This document shows positions 25,918 through 33,997 of a DNA stretch of 64,000 nt, one piece after another. The notes beneath the pieces are model-generated. The model was given only the letters and a program-made list of their open reading frames with translations. It was not told where the DNA came from and did not search any database. A program made the position numbers and the translations under genes. Every line of letters begins with the position of its first letter. Within the stretch, counting starts at the first letter, position 1. This DNA is from Saccharothrix sp. NRRL B-16314 (GTDB lineage Bacteria; Actinomycetota; Actinomycetes; Mycobacteriales; Pseudonocardiaceae). The stretch spans positions 62,001-126,000 of the forward strand of contig NZ_JNXC01000009.1 of assembly GCF_000716595.1 (NCBI RefSeq). The letters run 5' to 3'.

Positions 25918-27054
25918 CTACCGGGACTGGCGGACGCCGCGGCGCCACACCTCGGCGATCGCGGCGGTGGCGGCGATGTCCCGGGTCGGGTCGCCGTCGA
26001 CGAGGATGAGGTCGGCGCGCAACCCCGGTGCGACGCGGCCACGATCGGCCAGCCGGAAGTGCCGTGCGGGCACGGAGGTGGCCGCGGCGAGCGCTTCCTC
26101 GTTGCCGAGCCCGGCCTCCGTGAGCAGTGCGAGCTCGCGGTGCACGGCGGCACCGTGCACGGGGGCGAACGGGTTGGCGTCGGTGCCCGCCAGCAGCGGC
26201 ACGCCGGCTCGGTGCAGGATCCGGGCGGCGTGGACGGCGTTCTCGGCGCAGCCGGGCAGCGCGTGGTCGGCCGATCCCGTCTGCCCGGTGATCGCCTCGA
26301 AGTAGGCGAGGGTCGTGACGACGAACACGCCCTGCGCGGCGATCCGGGCGGCCAGGTCGTAGCCCACGGGGTCTTCGGGTCCCGCGTCGGCGAACACGTG
26401 CGCCAAGCCGTTGACCCCGGCGTCCAGGGCGACGGCCACCTCCCGCGCGGTGATCGCGTGGGCGATGGCGAGCAGCCCGTTGTCGTGGGCGGCCTCGACG
26501 AGCGCGGCCACCACCTGCGGCGTCAGCGCGGGAAGCCGGGCGCCGTGCACCGCGCCGTCGTCGACGACGATCTTCAGGTAGTCGATCCCCTCGGCCAGTC
26601 GTGCTTCGACGAACCGCCTGGCCTGTCCGGGATCGGCGATGGTGTCGAACCCGCCGACGGCATCGCCGAACGCTTCCAGGGTCGAGGCGTCGAACCCCTC
26701 CATCAGCTGGCTGGGGTGCCCGCCGGGGGCGGTGGCGAGCATCCCGGCACTGCGCAGGTCCGCCACGTCGTCGCCCGCGGCCAGTTCCCGCTGCCTGGAC
26801 AGGTTGCCGGGCAGGCAGAACATGTCCAACTCGGTGGTGACGCCGTAGGCCAACGCCTGGGCCAGGCTGCCGTCGAAGGTGTGCGTGTGCGCGTCGATCA
26901 GACCGGGAAGCAGGGTCTTGCCGGAGCCGTCGACCTCGACGTCGGCCGGGCGGCCGTCGGGTTCGGCGATGCGGTCTCCCTCGATCAGCACGTCGGTGCG
27001 CGGGATGGTCCGCCCACCGTCGAACACCCGTGCACCACGGATCACAGTACGCAT
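25918..27054 (-). CDS. Amidohydrolase family metal-dependent hydrolase
   Basis: 378 residues from ATG at 27054 (AGGAGG 4-5 nt upstream; the longer open frame is rejected). It has the composite-domain N-terminus (RTVIRGARVFDGG), the first metal motif LIDAHTHTFDG, IAHAIT (metal His), GLAHVFAD and LLAGTDANPFAP with the late Asp, and ends with the second half of the small beta-domain (GRVAPGLRADLILVDGDP). It resembles imidazolonepropionase/prolidase-like members that hydrolyse C-N bonds, but the substrate cannot be read. It is divergent from the SigJ gene. Confidence 0.88.
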   Translation of the reverse strand: MRTVIRGARVFDGGRTIPRTDVLIEGDRIAEPDGRPADVEVDGSGKTLLPGLIDAHTHTFDGSLAQALAYGVTTELDMFCLPGNLSRQRELAAGDDVADLRSAGMLATAPGGHPSQLMEGFDASTLEAFGDAVGGFDTIADPGQARRFVEARLAEGIDYLKIVVDDGAVHGARLPALTPQVVAALVEAAHDNGLLAIAHAITAREVAVALDAGVNGLAHVFADAGPEDPVGYDLAARIAAQGVFVVTTLAYFEAITGQTGSADHALPGCAENAVHAARILHRAGVPLLAGTDANPFAPVHGAAVHRELALLTEAGLGNEEALAAATSVPARHFRLADRGRVAPGLRADLILVDGDPTRDIAATAAIAEVWRRGVRQSR

Positions 27055-27244
27055 CGGTCCTCCTGGGTGTGGGGTGCCGAGACGGGCCGCCTCGGCGTCA
27101 CGTGACCCAAGAGGCGGGTCGGGGCTCCGGGTGTGACACGGGCAGCCGGTCCTGGAGGCGTAGATCACAATCATCGCGACCGCGTCACACTCGCGCCGCC
27201 GACGCACCTCTCATGACGGGAACCGGCAGAGGAGGGCGTCCACC

Positions 27245-28177
27245 ATGACCGAGCAGCCCGTGCACGCGGCCACCGACCACGCGACCCGGGTGTTCGTCGA
27301 CCACCGGGAACTGCTGTTCTCGGTCGTCTACAACATCCTCGGCAGCGTCGCGGACACCGAGGACGTGCTGCAGGAGACCTGGCTGTCCTGGGCGGCCCGG
27401 ACCCGTCGGCCCGCCGCCCGGCAGGTCGACAACCCGCGTGCCTACCTCGTGCGCATCGCGGTGAACCACGCGTTGGCCAAGCGCGTCGAGATCGACCGGC
27501 GGCGGGAGACCTACGTCGGGCAGTGGCTGCCCGAACCGGTGATCACCGCGCCGGCGGACACCGGCGGCGGAAGCGACGCGGCGGACGCGGCGGTCCGCGC
27601 CGACTCCGCGTCGATGGCGCTGCTCGTGGTACTGGAAACCCTGACCCCGGCAGAGCGCGCCGTCTTCGTGCTGCACGAGGTGTTCGGCTACCCCCACACC
27701 GAGATCGCCGAAATACTCGGCCGCAGCCCCGCCGCGGTACGCCAGCTCGCACACCGCGCGCGCGAACACGTGCACGCCCGCCGTCCGCGCTATCACGCCG
27801 ACCCCAGGCTGCGCCGCGAGGTCACCGAGCGGTTCCTGTCCGCCGCGCTCGGCGGTGACATGGAAGCACTCCTCCAGCTCCTCGCGCCGGACGTGACGCT
27901 GTGGACGGACGGCGGCGGGAAGGGACCGGCCACCAGCCTGCGGCCGATCCACGGCCGGGACGCCGTCGCCGGCACCCTGCTGGCCGTCGCGGCCGGCGTC
28001 GGCGACAACTTCGCCATCCGCCACCGGTGGGCCAACGGCGACCCTTCCGCGGTGCTGTTCGACGAGGGATCGCCCCTCGCCGTCCTCGTCCTGGACCTGA
28101 CACCCGACAGCCACCAGGTGTGCGGGGTCTACTCGGTCACCAACCCCGACAAGCTCGCGCGGATCGAGAACCCCTGA
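27245..28177 (+). CDS. sigJ: ECF41-group sigma factor (SigJ-like) with SnoaL-type C-terminus
   Basis: 310 residues from ATG at 27245 (AGAGGAGGG upstream). Sigma region 2 (SVADTEDVLQETWLSWAAR) and region 4 (LTPAERAVFVLHEVFGYPHTEIAEIL, SPAAVRQLAHRAREHV) are followed by a ~100-residue SnoaL-like domain (VTERFLSAALGGDMEALLQLLAPDVTLWTDGGGK) that in ECF41 proteins replaces an anti-sigma factor. ECF41 genes are usually next to carboxymuconolactone decarboxylase, oxidoreductase or epimerase genes; the convergent epimerase at 28327-29253 fits that pattern. Confidence 0.9.
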   Translation: MTEQPVHAATDHATRVFVDHRELLFSVVYNILGSVADTEDVLQETWLSWAARTRRPAARQVDNPRAYLVRIAVNHALAKRVEIDRRRETYVGQWLPEPVITAPADTGGGSDAADAAVRADSASMALLVVLETLTPAERAVFVLHEVFGYPHTEIAEILGRSPAAVRQLAHRAREHVHARRPRYHADPRLRREVTERFLSAALGGDMEALLQLLAPDVTLWTDGGGKGPATSLRPIHGRDAVAGTLLAVAAGVGDNFAIRHRWANGDPSAVLFDEGSPLAVLVLDLTPDSHQVCGVYSVTNPDKLARIENP

Positions 28178-28326
28178 GCGCACGGGTTCGGACCCTTGCC
28201 GCCGCAGCGATCATGGCACCATCGGGGTTCCGGTCCGGACGGCGGTGAAGGGCAGCGTGGGGCAGCGACCACCGGCCCGGTCAACGGTCGCGGCTGTTGA
28301 TGTTGCCGCCGGGTGGCGGCCCACGG

Positions 28327-29253
28327 CTATCGTGCGCCCGGCTGGATCGCGGCGAGTCCTTCGCGGATGCCGGGGTAGGCGGGAGCCCAGCCCATTTCGT
28401 GCTTGGCTTTGGCGTTGGCGAGGCGGATGCGAGTGCCGACCATGAGCGCGTACAGGTAGGGCAAAGCCCTGAGCACCCCGCCGGGCACCGAACGCGGGGG
28501 CGGGGCTCCTGCGGTCTCGGCCATCGCCTTGATGTAGTCCCCGAAGTCCACGGGGTGGTCGTCGACGATGTTGTACGCCTGCCCGGGGCGCCCGCGGTCG
28601 AGTGCGGCGACAGTGGCGGAAGCGGCGTCGTGGAGGTGGATCGGCGGTACGGTCCCCGCGCCGCGCAGTGCGGGGACCAGGCGTCGGCGGGTGAGCTCGA
28701 CAAGCTTCAAGGTCATCGGGTCCGGGCCGTAGAACATGCCGTAGCGCAACGCTATCCCCGACGCGCCGAGGACCTGGTCCTCGTTGGCGCGCATCGAGCG
28801 CATGTGCCTGTCCGTCGCCCGGTGGCCAGTCGGCTCGGCGAAGGGATGTTCCTCGGTGAGCGGGTCCGGGCCGTGGTCCCGGTAGCCATAGCCGAGGAAG
28901 AACGACTGCGTGATGAAGCGCCCCGACCCGATGACCCGAGCGGCCTCCAGCAGGTTCGTCGTGCCCTGCTCGCGGAGGTCGTCCGTGGCGTGGAGGGACC
29001 GGTGGAAGAGCGGCACACCGGTGATCGCGGTCGCCTGGTGGATCACCGCGTCCGCCGCCACGCCATCTAGCGCTCCGAGCAGGTCGTCACGGTCCATCAG
29101 GTCCGCGATGACCGGACGTGCGCCGCACGTCGACAACCGGGCGGCGCCGGCAGCGGACCTGGTCAGCCCGAGCACTTCGTGACCCGCCCGCAGCAGCCGC
29201 GGCACCAGCACGGACCCGATCGCGCCGGTCGCCCCGGCGAGCAACACCCTCAT
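28327..29253 (-). CDS. NAD(P)-dependent epimerase/dehydratase (extended SDR)
   Basis: 308 residues from ATG at 29253 (GGAGAG upstream). It has the Rossmann motif GATGAIGSVLV (GxxGxxG). The extended-SDR active-site Tyr region is replaced by FFLGYGYRDHGP, as in atypical members. RYGMFYGPDP is the conserved substrate-domain stretch. The adjacent ECF41 sigma gene suggests possible membership of that regulon. It overlaps the upstream membrane gene by ATGA, so the two form an operon controlled from the TetR intergenic region. Confidence 0.87.
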   Translation of the reverse strand: MRVLLAGATGAIGSVLVPRLLRAGHEVLGLTRSAAGAARLSTCGARPVIADLMDRDDLLGALDGVAADAVIHQATAITGVPLFHRSLHATDDLREQGTTNLLEAARVIGSGRFITQSFFLGYGYRDHGPDPLTEEHPFAEPTGHRATDRHMRSMRANEDQVLGASGIALRYGMFYGPDPMTLKLVELTRRRLVPALRGAGTVPPIHLHDAASATVAALDRGRPGQAYNIVDDHPVDFGDYIKAMAETAGAPPPRSVPGGVLRALPYLYALMVGTRIRLANAKAKHEMGWAPAYPGIREGLAAIQPGAR

Positions 29254-29648
29254 GCGGTGCTCTCCGCTGCCGGATCGCGCCGCCGCGTCACCCGCAACCG
29301 GGCGGTCAGGCCGATCGCGGCCACCGTCGACAGGACCAGCAGCTGCCAGGCGTCGGAGGCGTGGCCGCCCAGGTCGAGGTCCATCGCGTGGTTGACGGCG
29401 TGGAGGGTGTTGGTGAGCAGGAAGCCCGCCAGCCCGACGGCCAGGACGTCGCGCCACCACAGCGCCACGAGCAGCATCAGGCCGATACCGATCTGGAAGA
29501 CGCCTGCGTCGTGCAGGAAGTGGACGTGGTTCGGCCAGTTCGCCCACTCGGCGAAGTTCGCCGGGCTCACCCACGCCCAGGCGCCGGTCACCAGCATGGA
29601 CAGCGCCGCCGTCACGACCGCACCGCCCACCACCGATTGTGTTCTCAT
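29250..29648 (-). CDS. Four-helix membrane protein (DoxX/DUF4345-like)
   Basis: 132 residues from ATG at 29648 (GAGGGG upstream). Four hydrophobic segments: TALSMLVTGAWAWV, IGIGLMLLVALWW, LAVGLAGFLLTNTLHAV and WQLLVLSTVAAIGL. His residues cluster near the helices (NHVHFLHDAG, LHAVNHAMD). Function unknown; relatives often accompany oxidoreductases. It is divergent from the TetR gene and co-transcribed with the epimerase. Confidence 0.75.
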   Translation of the reverse strand: MRTQSVVGGAVVTAALSMLVTGAWAWVSPANFAEWANWPNHVHFLHDAGVFQIGIGLMLLVALWWRDVLAVGLAGFLLTNTLHAVNHAMDLDLGGHASDAWQLLVLSTVAAIGLTARLRVTRRRDPAAESTA

Positions 29649-29661
29649 GACGATCCCCTCG

Positions 29662-29735
29662 GGGAGACGAACCGTATCGGATCGCGACAGTACGCTCCGG
29701 CGGCCATCCGGGCAACACGATCCGGTTCGTCTCCC
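29662..29735. promoter_or_regulatory. Paired operator for divergent TetR / membrane-epimerase genes
   Basis: A perfect 13-nt inverted repeat: GGGAGACGAACCG (29662-29674) and CGGTTCGTCTCCC (29723-29735), 48 nt apart. Each half is followed toward the centre by a GATCG/CGATC element. It spans the divergent promoters and is the natural binding region for the TetR regulator at 29755. Confidence 0.7.
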
Positions 29736-29754
29736 GGCCGGTACCATCACGGCC

Positions 29755-30366
29755 GTGCGAGCAGAGCGAAGCCCCGATCCAGCCCGGCGCAATCCCGAGT
29801 CGACCAAGGCGATCCTGGAAGCGGCGTTGGCCCTCGCCCGCGATGAGGGCTGGACCGGGGTGAGCATCGAGGGCATCGCCGCCCGCGCAGGGGTGGGCAA
29901 GCGGACCATCTACCGGTGGTGGCCGTCGAAAGGCGCGGTCGTCCTCGATGCCTACGTCTCGCGGTTGAGGGACACGCCCCACATGAGCGCGCAGGCGGCG
30001 TCCACAGAGGACCTCCGGGCCGACCTGGTGCTCATGCTCACCGAGACCTGGGGCATGGTGAGCGACTCGCTGCCGCTGCTCGCCGCTCTCATCGGCGAGG
30101 CCCAGCACGACCGTGACCTGGCCGGGCAGCTCTGGGAACAGCTCATCGCGCCCTCCAGCGAACCCGTCCAGGCGCGCATCAGACTGGCGCAGGACCAAGG
30201 CGAGATCACCGCGGACGTGGACCCGTTCCGCGCCGCCGAACTCGTCTACGGCCAGATCTACCTGCGGCTGCTCGTCACTCCCAAGCACCTCGACGCGAAC
30301 TTCTTGGAGGACTGCGTAGACCTTGCGCTCCACGGGCTCCGCGCACGACCCGACGCCTCACCGTGA
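29755..30366 (+). CDS. TetR/AcrR family transcriptional regulator
   Basis: 203 residues from GTG at 29755. The N-terminal HTH is classical: STKAILEAALALARDEGWTGVSIEGIAARAGVGKRTIYRWWPSK. The C-terminal domain (LVLMLTETWGMVSDSLPLLAALIGEAQ) is of the TetR_C_16/AcrR helical type with an unknown ligand. It most likely represses the divergent membrane-epimerase operon and itself through the inverted repeat at 29662-29735. Confidence 0.92.
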   Translation: MRAERSPDPARRNPESTKAILEAALALARDEGWTGVSIEGIAARAGVGKRTIYRWWPSKGAVVLDAYVSRLRDTPHMSAQAASTEDLRADLVLMLTETWGMVSDSLPLLAALIGEAQHDRDLAGQLWEQLIAPSSEPVQARIRLAQDQGEITADVDPFRAAELVYGQIYLRLLVTPKHLDANFLEDCVDLALHGLRARPDASP

Positions 30367-30458
30367 GCGTGTGCCGGGGCGGCGCCACCGCCGCGCCGGC
30401 CGGAGCGGCAGAGGTTCCGTGCGAGATGGGCCGGATCGCACCTCGGCCCGAGGTCAAG

Positions 30459-30498
30459 GTGAAGCGCCCGGCCGGGTGGTCCCGACCGAGCGCTTCAC
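30459..30498. terminator. Bidirectional terminator between TetR and S8 protease genes
   Basis: GTGAAGCGC (30459-30467) pairs with GCGCTTCAC (30490-30498). The 22-nt loop contains a further CCGG-rich inner stem. It lies between two convergent stop codons. Confidence 0.7.
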
Positions 30499-30533
30499 GT
30501 GTGTCCTGACCGCTGCGTCGCAGCGGCGTCACC

Positions 30534-32120
30534 TCACAGCTGAAGGGTCCAGTTGTTGAGGTAACCGGTGTCGCCGGAGGCGATGTCCTGCACCCGCAGG
30601 CGCCACGTTCCGGAGCGCGCTTCACTGGACAGGTCCACGGTCGCGGTGCCGTAGACGTTGTCGGCGCTGTCGCTGGAGCTGGAGTTCTTCAGGCGGTAGG
30701 CGCTGCCGTCCGGCGCCACCAGGTCGATCACCAGGTCACCGCGGTACGTGTGCACGATGTCGACGGTGACGGTGCTGCTCGCCGACGCGTTGCCCGTGCA
30801 GGAGATGCCGATGTTGCTGTAGACCGTGGTGTTGTCCGGGATGTTCACGTTGGTGCCGTTGCTGACTGCGGCGCACGTGGGCGACGGGGTGGTGCCGTTC
30901 ATGAACGCCGTGTAGAGCAGGCGGTTCGGGGAGCCGGTGTTGATGCCGGTCAGCTTGTTGGTGGACGCGTTGTTCACCAGCGCGCTGTGGACTTGGGCCG
31001 GGGTGGCCGTGCGGTTCTGCCCGAGGTAGACCGCCGCCGCGCCCGCCACGTGGGGCGAGGCCATCGAGGTGCCGGTGATGGTGTTGGTGGCGGTGGTGCT
31101 GGTGTGCCAGGCGGAGGTGATGCTCGTGCCCGGCGCGAAGATGTCGACGCAGCTGCCCCAGTTGCTGGAGCTGGAGCGCGTGTCCGTGCTGGTCGAGTTG
31201 CCCACCGTGATGGCGGCGCTGACGGCCTGCGGGCTGTAGTAGCACGTGTTGTCGTTGGAATTGCCCGCCGCCTGGACGAACTGCACGCCGCTGGCGATCA
31301 GGTCCGTGACGGCCTGGTCGGTCGCCGGGTCCGAGCAGCGCTGCGAGCAGCCGATGCTGTAGTTGACGACCGCGGGGCGGGGCGCGTTGTTCTTCACCCA
31401 GTTGATGCCCGCGATGATGTCGTCGTTGCTGCCGCTGCCCTGGCAGTTGAGCACGCGGACCGCGGAAATGGTCGCGGCCTTGGCCAGGCCGTAGGTCCGG
31501 CCCGCCGCCGTGCCCGCCACGTGGGTGCCGTGGCCGTTGCAGTCACTGGGGTTCGAGTCGTTGTCGACGAAGTCGTACCCGGCGGCCATGCGGCCGGTGA
31601 ACTCGGTGTGGCTCGCGTTGACGCCGGTGTCGATCACGACCACCCGCACGCCCTGGCCGGGGTTGGCGGGGTAGGTGAAGGTGCTGTCGAGTGGACGGTC
31701 CCGCTGGTCGACGCGGTCCAGGCCCCAGGTGGCGTTCGTCTGGGTCTCCGAAGCCTTGACCTCGTAGGCCTGCTGGACGTAGGCGACGTTCGGGTTCTTC
31801 GCCATCGCCTGTGCGGCCTGCTCCGACATGTCCGCGGAGAAGCCGCGCAGCGCGCTGTCGTAGGTGTGGCGGATGCGCCCGCCGTGTGCTCGAAGCATGT
31901 CGTCCGCGGAAGTCCGGACAGCTGCGGTTCCCACCGCGGCGTCCTTGAAGACCACCACGAACCGGTCCTTCACCGGGGCCTGACCGGGCGCGGCCCGCAG
32001 GATGGCCGCGGATTGCGCCGGTTCGGCTTGGGCGGGGACGGCGAGTCCCGCCACCCCCGATGCGGTCGCGACCGCGAGCAGCGACACGCGGACCGCGCGA
32101 CGCCGAAGGCTGTTCGCCAT
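30534..32120 (-). CDS. Secreted subtilisin-family (S8) serine protease with P-domain
   Basis: 528 residues. A Sec signal peptide (basic RRRAVR, hydrophobic VSLLAVATASGVAGLAVPA, cleavage after AQA) is followed by an I9 propeptide (RFVVVFKDAAVG ... AYVQQ). The protease domain holds the triad Asp in VVVIDTGVN, His in NGHGTHVAGT and Ser in GTSMASPHVAG. After a short Pro/Ser linker comes a C-terminal P/proprotein-convertase beta domain (HTYRGDLVIDLVAPDG ... SGTWRLRVQD). It is probably an extracellular protease maturing by propeptide removal. Confidence 0.95.
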   Translation of the reverse strand: MANSLRRRAVRVSLLAVATASGVAGLAVPAQAEPAQSAAILRAAPGQAPVKDRFVVVFKDAAVGTAAVRTSADDMLRAHGGRIRHTYDSALRGFSADMSEQAAQAMAKNPNVAYVQQAYEVKASETQTNATWGLDRVDQRDRPLDSTFTYPANPGQGVRVVVIDTGVNASHTEFTGRMAAGYDFVDNDSNPSDCNGHGTHVAGTAAGRTYGLAKAATISAVRVLNCQGSGSNDDIIAGINWVKNNAPRPAVVNYSIGCSQRCSDPATDQAVTDLIASGVQFVQAAGNSNDNTCYYSPQAVSAAITVGNSTSTDTRSSSSNWGSCVDIFAPGTSITSAWHTSTTATNTITGTSMASPHVAGAAAVYLGQNRTATPAQVHSALVNNASTNKLTGINTGSPNRLLYTAFMNGTTPSPTCAAVSNGTNVNIPDNTTVYSNIGISCTGNASASSTVTVDIVHTYRGDLVIDLVAPDGSAYRLKNSSSSDSADNVYGTATVDLSSEARSGTWRLRVQDIASGDTGYLNNWTLQL

Positions 32121-32325
32121 GTTCGTTTCCTAACGATGCAGGGTTGGTTGCGTGGAGTGGTCCCCCAGTCCACGCAACGCGGAATGATTACAGCCTTCGG
32201 CGGACACCGGGACCGACGATCGGAGGGTTGAACGATGCAGGTCGACAGTCCGGCGGCGCGTAACGCCCTCGGCGCAACCAGCCGTGGAGCGCCGGATACG
32301 ACCGGACACGGCCGGATGTACGAGT

Positions 32326-32420
32326 AAGGCCCTTGACCGCCTTCACGCTGGTCAAGGGCCTTTACGTAGTGGTCGAACGATGTGCCTTCGGCAGGATTCG
32401 AACCTGCGCTCCCGCCTCCG
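32326..32420. repeat. Decayed third att copy (tRNA-Arg 3' part plus terminator stem)
   Basis: The stem AAGGCCCTTGACC/GGTCAAGGGCCTT (32326-32338, 32350-32362) is followed by a copy of the tRNA-Arg(CCG) T-arm and anticodon-arm sequence (about 32382-32420). It has two mismatches in the acceptor part (TT for CC) and ends earlier than the intact att repeats. It looks like the distal end of an older element inserted at the same tRNA. Confidence 0.75.
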
Positions 32421-32491
32421 ACAGCGTCTTGGGATGGATACCGTGCCCGCCTCGGGAGGGCGGGTTGCTGCGGCCTGGTAGGTCGGTGTGC

Positions 32492-32797
32492 CTAGGCTGC
32501 GCGTGCTGTTCCGCCGCTGGTCTTCCTCTTATCGCGGTCGACGAAGCCGGCCATGGCGATGAGCAACCCGACTCCCAACAGCGGGTAGGCCCACATGCGG
32601 CGAGCCGATGTTGCGGCATCGCACTTGTCCACCCATTCGACCGGCTGGCCACCGGGACCTCTGACAAACCCGGTCCCGCATGTGAACTCGCCAACGTTGC
32701 TGCTGCTGGGGACGATGGTGACGTGCTCAACGAGCCCGAGGAATCCGATGACGACCATCAGCCCGCCCGCGACGAACAGGTAAGTGCGTAAGGACAC
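32492..32797 (-). CDS. Two-helix membrane protein, cargo of element remnant
   Basis: 101 residues from GTG at 32797 (GGAGG 4 nt upstream). A hydrophobic segment follows at once (YLFVAGGLMVVIGFLGLV), then a ~45-residue presumably extracytoplasmic loop with two Cys (EFTCGTGFV, WVDKCDAA), a second helix (PLLGVGLLIAMAGFV) and a basic tail. No family recognised. It lies between the decayed att copy and the integrase remnant, so it probably came with the older element. Confidence 0.65.
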   Translation of the reverse strand: MSLRTYLFVAGGLMVVIGFLGLVEHVTIVPSSSNVGEFTCGTGFVRGPGGQPVEWVDKCDAATSARRMWAYPLLGVGLLIAMAGFVDRDKRKTSGGTARAA

Positions 32798-33187
32798 GAT
32801 GCCTCCGGTCGTAGTCACCCATCGGGGAAGTCGTCTACCCACCTGCTCGTGTTACCGGTCCTCCTCATCACTTTTGAGGACCACTCAAGCCGGCTCACAT
32901 CGGGAAGCGGGTGAGACGGCACCACCGCGGTAGGGCGGATGCCGCCTGGTGAGACAGGCCGGACAGTACTCGCCGCGGGAGAGCACTCCGCCGGGCGGCC
33001 CCTCGGGCTCGGTGCCACTGCACAAGCGGTTGTAGCAGCTTGGAGTTGATCACGGTGCCTTCACGTCGGCCCTGAGCGCGGGGGTGCTCCAGGCCGATTA
33101 CCCATCCGTCTGAGGACAGGCGCTCTACGGTCGTCTCAGCGTCACGCCCAATTTTGACTTGTCCACCGGAGCTGAGGGGTATCGACG

Positions 33188-33379
33188 TGGTTCAACGGGG
33201 GAGTGGCCGCGGTGACGGTCGTGGAGTGGGCTGGGCACTCGGTGGAGGTGCTGCTCAAGATCTACGCCAAGTGCCTCGACGGTGAGGCGGCAGCGGTCAG
33301 GCAGCGGGTTGACGCTGCTCTCGGGCACCGACCGGGCGGCTGGAACTTTGGCCCGTATTCGGCCCGGACAGACGAGTAA
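33188..33379 (+). pseudogene. C-terminal fragment of an AICE tyrosine integrase
   Basis: The fragment begins abruptly at WFNGGVAAVTVVEWAGHS and runs through VLLKIYAKCLDGEAAAVRQRV to a TAA at 33377. It matches the C-terminus of the intact integrase at 49352-50722 (VTVAEWAGHSVEVLLKIYAK) with a few changes and has a longer tail. The nucleotide similarity starts near 33181. It retains the catalytic GH and Tyr but no upstream domain. It sits directly beside an att copy exactly as the intact int does, identifying it as the remains of an earlier element. Confidence 0.85.
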
Positions 33380-33482
33380 GGCCCTTGACCGCGTTCACGC
33401 GGGTCAAGGGCCTTTTCGTAGTGGTCGAACGATGTGCCCCCGGCAGGATTCGAACCTGCGCTCCCGCCTCCGGAGGGCGGTG
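33378..33482. repeat. Distal att site of the AICE (attL-type)
   Basis: Terminator stem AAGGCCCTTGACC/GGTCAAGGGCCTT (33378-33390, 33402-33414), then a 48-nt stretch (33435-33482) identical to 51914-51961 inside the intact tRNA-Arg gene. Identity breaks after GGCGGTG, where the tRNA continues differently at 51962. This marks the distal junction of the 18.5-kb element and probably also the proximal junction of the older remnant. Confidence 0.88.
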
Positions 33483-33997
33483 TGACTACCCATTGAGTCG
33501 AGCGCTCTACCAGCATAAACAGTAAAGTGATCTTGTTTTAAAGAGCTACTTTGGCCCGTATTTGGCACAGGTTGGCGTCGTACCGACTGCTGGGCGCGCC
33601 GGTCAGCCAAGTGCAAGCGGCTGTAACAGCAAGGAGGGTCAGCAGGGCGACGTGGTGACTCGCTTGCTGTGCTCACAGGGGTATCCCAACCCATCAACCG
33701 CGGCTCGCGCACCGCTCTGCGGCCGTCTCAGCGCTACGCGTAGGACCCTGTGCAGAGATCGGTCCGCCCGCTGCCGTGAACGCCGGGATCGAGCGCAGAC
33801 AAGCGTGTAGAGCAAGAGGAGCTTCAACACGCCCCCGACTGTTACAGCGCTCTTAGATCAGTGGGGTGGGACAGCGTCCGCCTGGGGAGACAGCTGCTGC
33901 GGCTTCGTCGGACAAGCAACAGGCGTGCCGGATTTCAACGTGCCGATGTCGCCCCCCCTTCGGTAGCAAGAACGGCCTGCTGCGCGATAATGTAGGT
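33483..33997. repeat. Left-end noncoding region with an Int-arm-like direct repeat
   Basis: No supported gene. It contains CTTTGGCCCGTATTTGGC at 33549-33566. The same motif occurs at 51787-51804 next to the other att site and, with one change, at 33346-33363. Its presence at both ends beside the att cores suggests arm-type binding sites for integrase. A leaderless promoter for the next gene is proposed at its right end. Confidence 0.5.

Noticed and set aside
28327..30333. 668-codon minus-strand frame starting inside the TetR gene
   Set aside because: Only its last 308 codons (from 29253) form the epimerase, with a ribosome site and Rossmann motif at that start.
32284..32481. Second tRNA gene at 32.38 kb or 33.44 kb
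   Set aside because: Only the 3' half is present; the D-arm and 5' acceptor strand are missing, so these are att copies.
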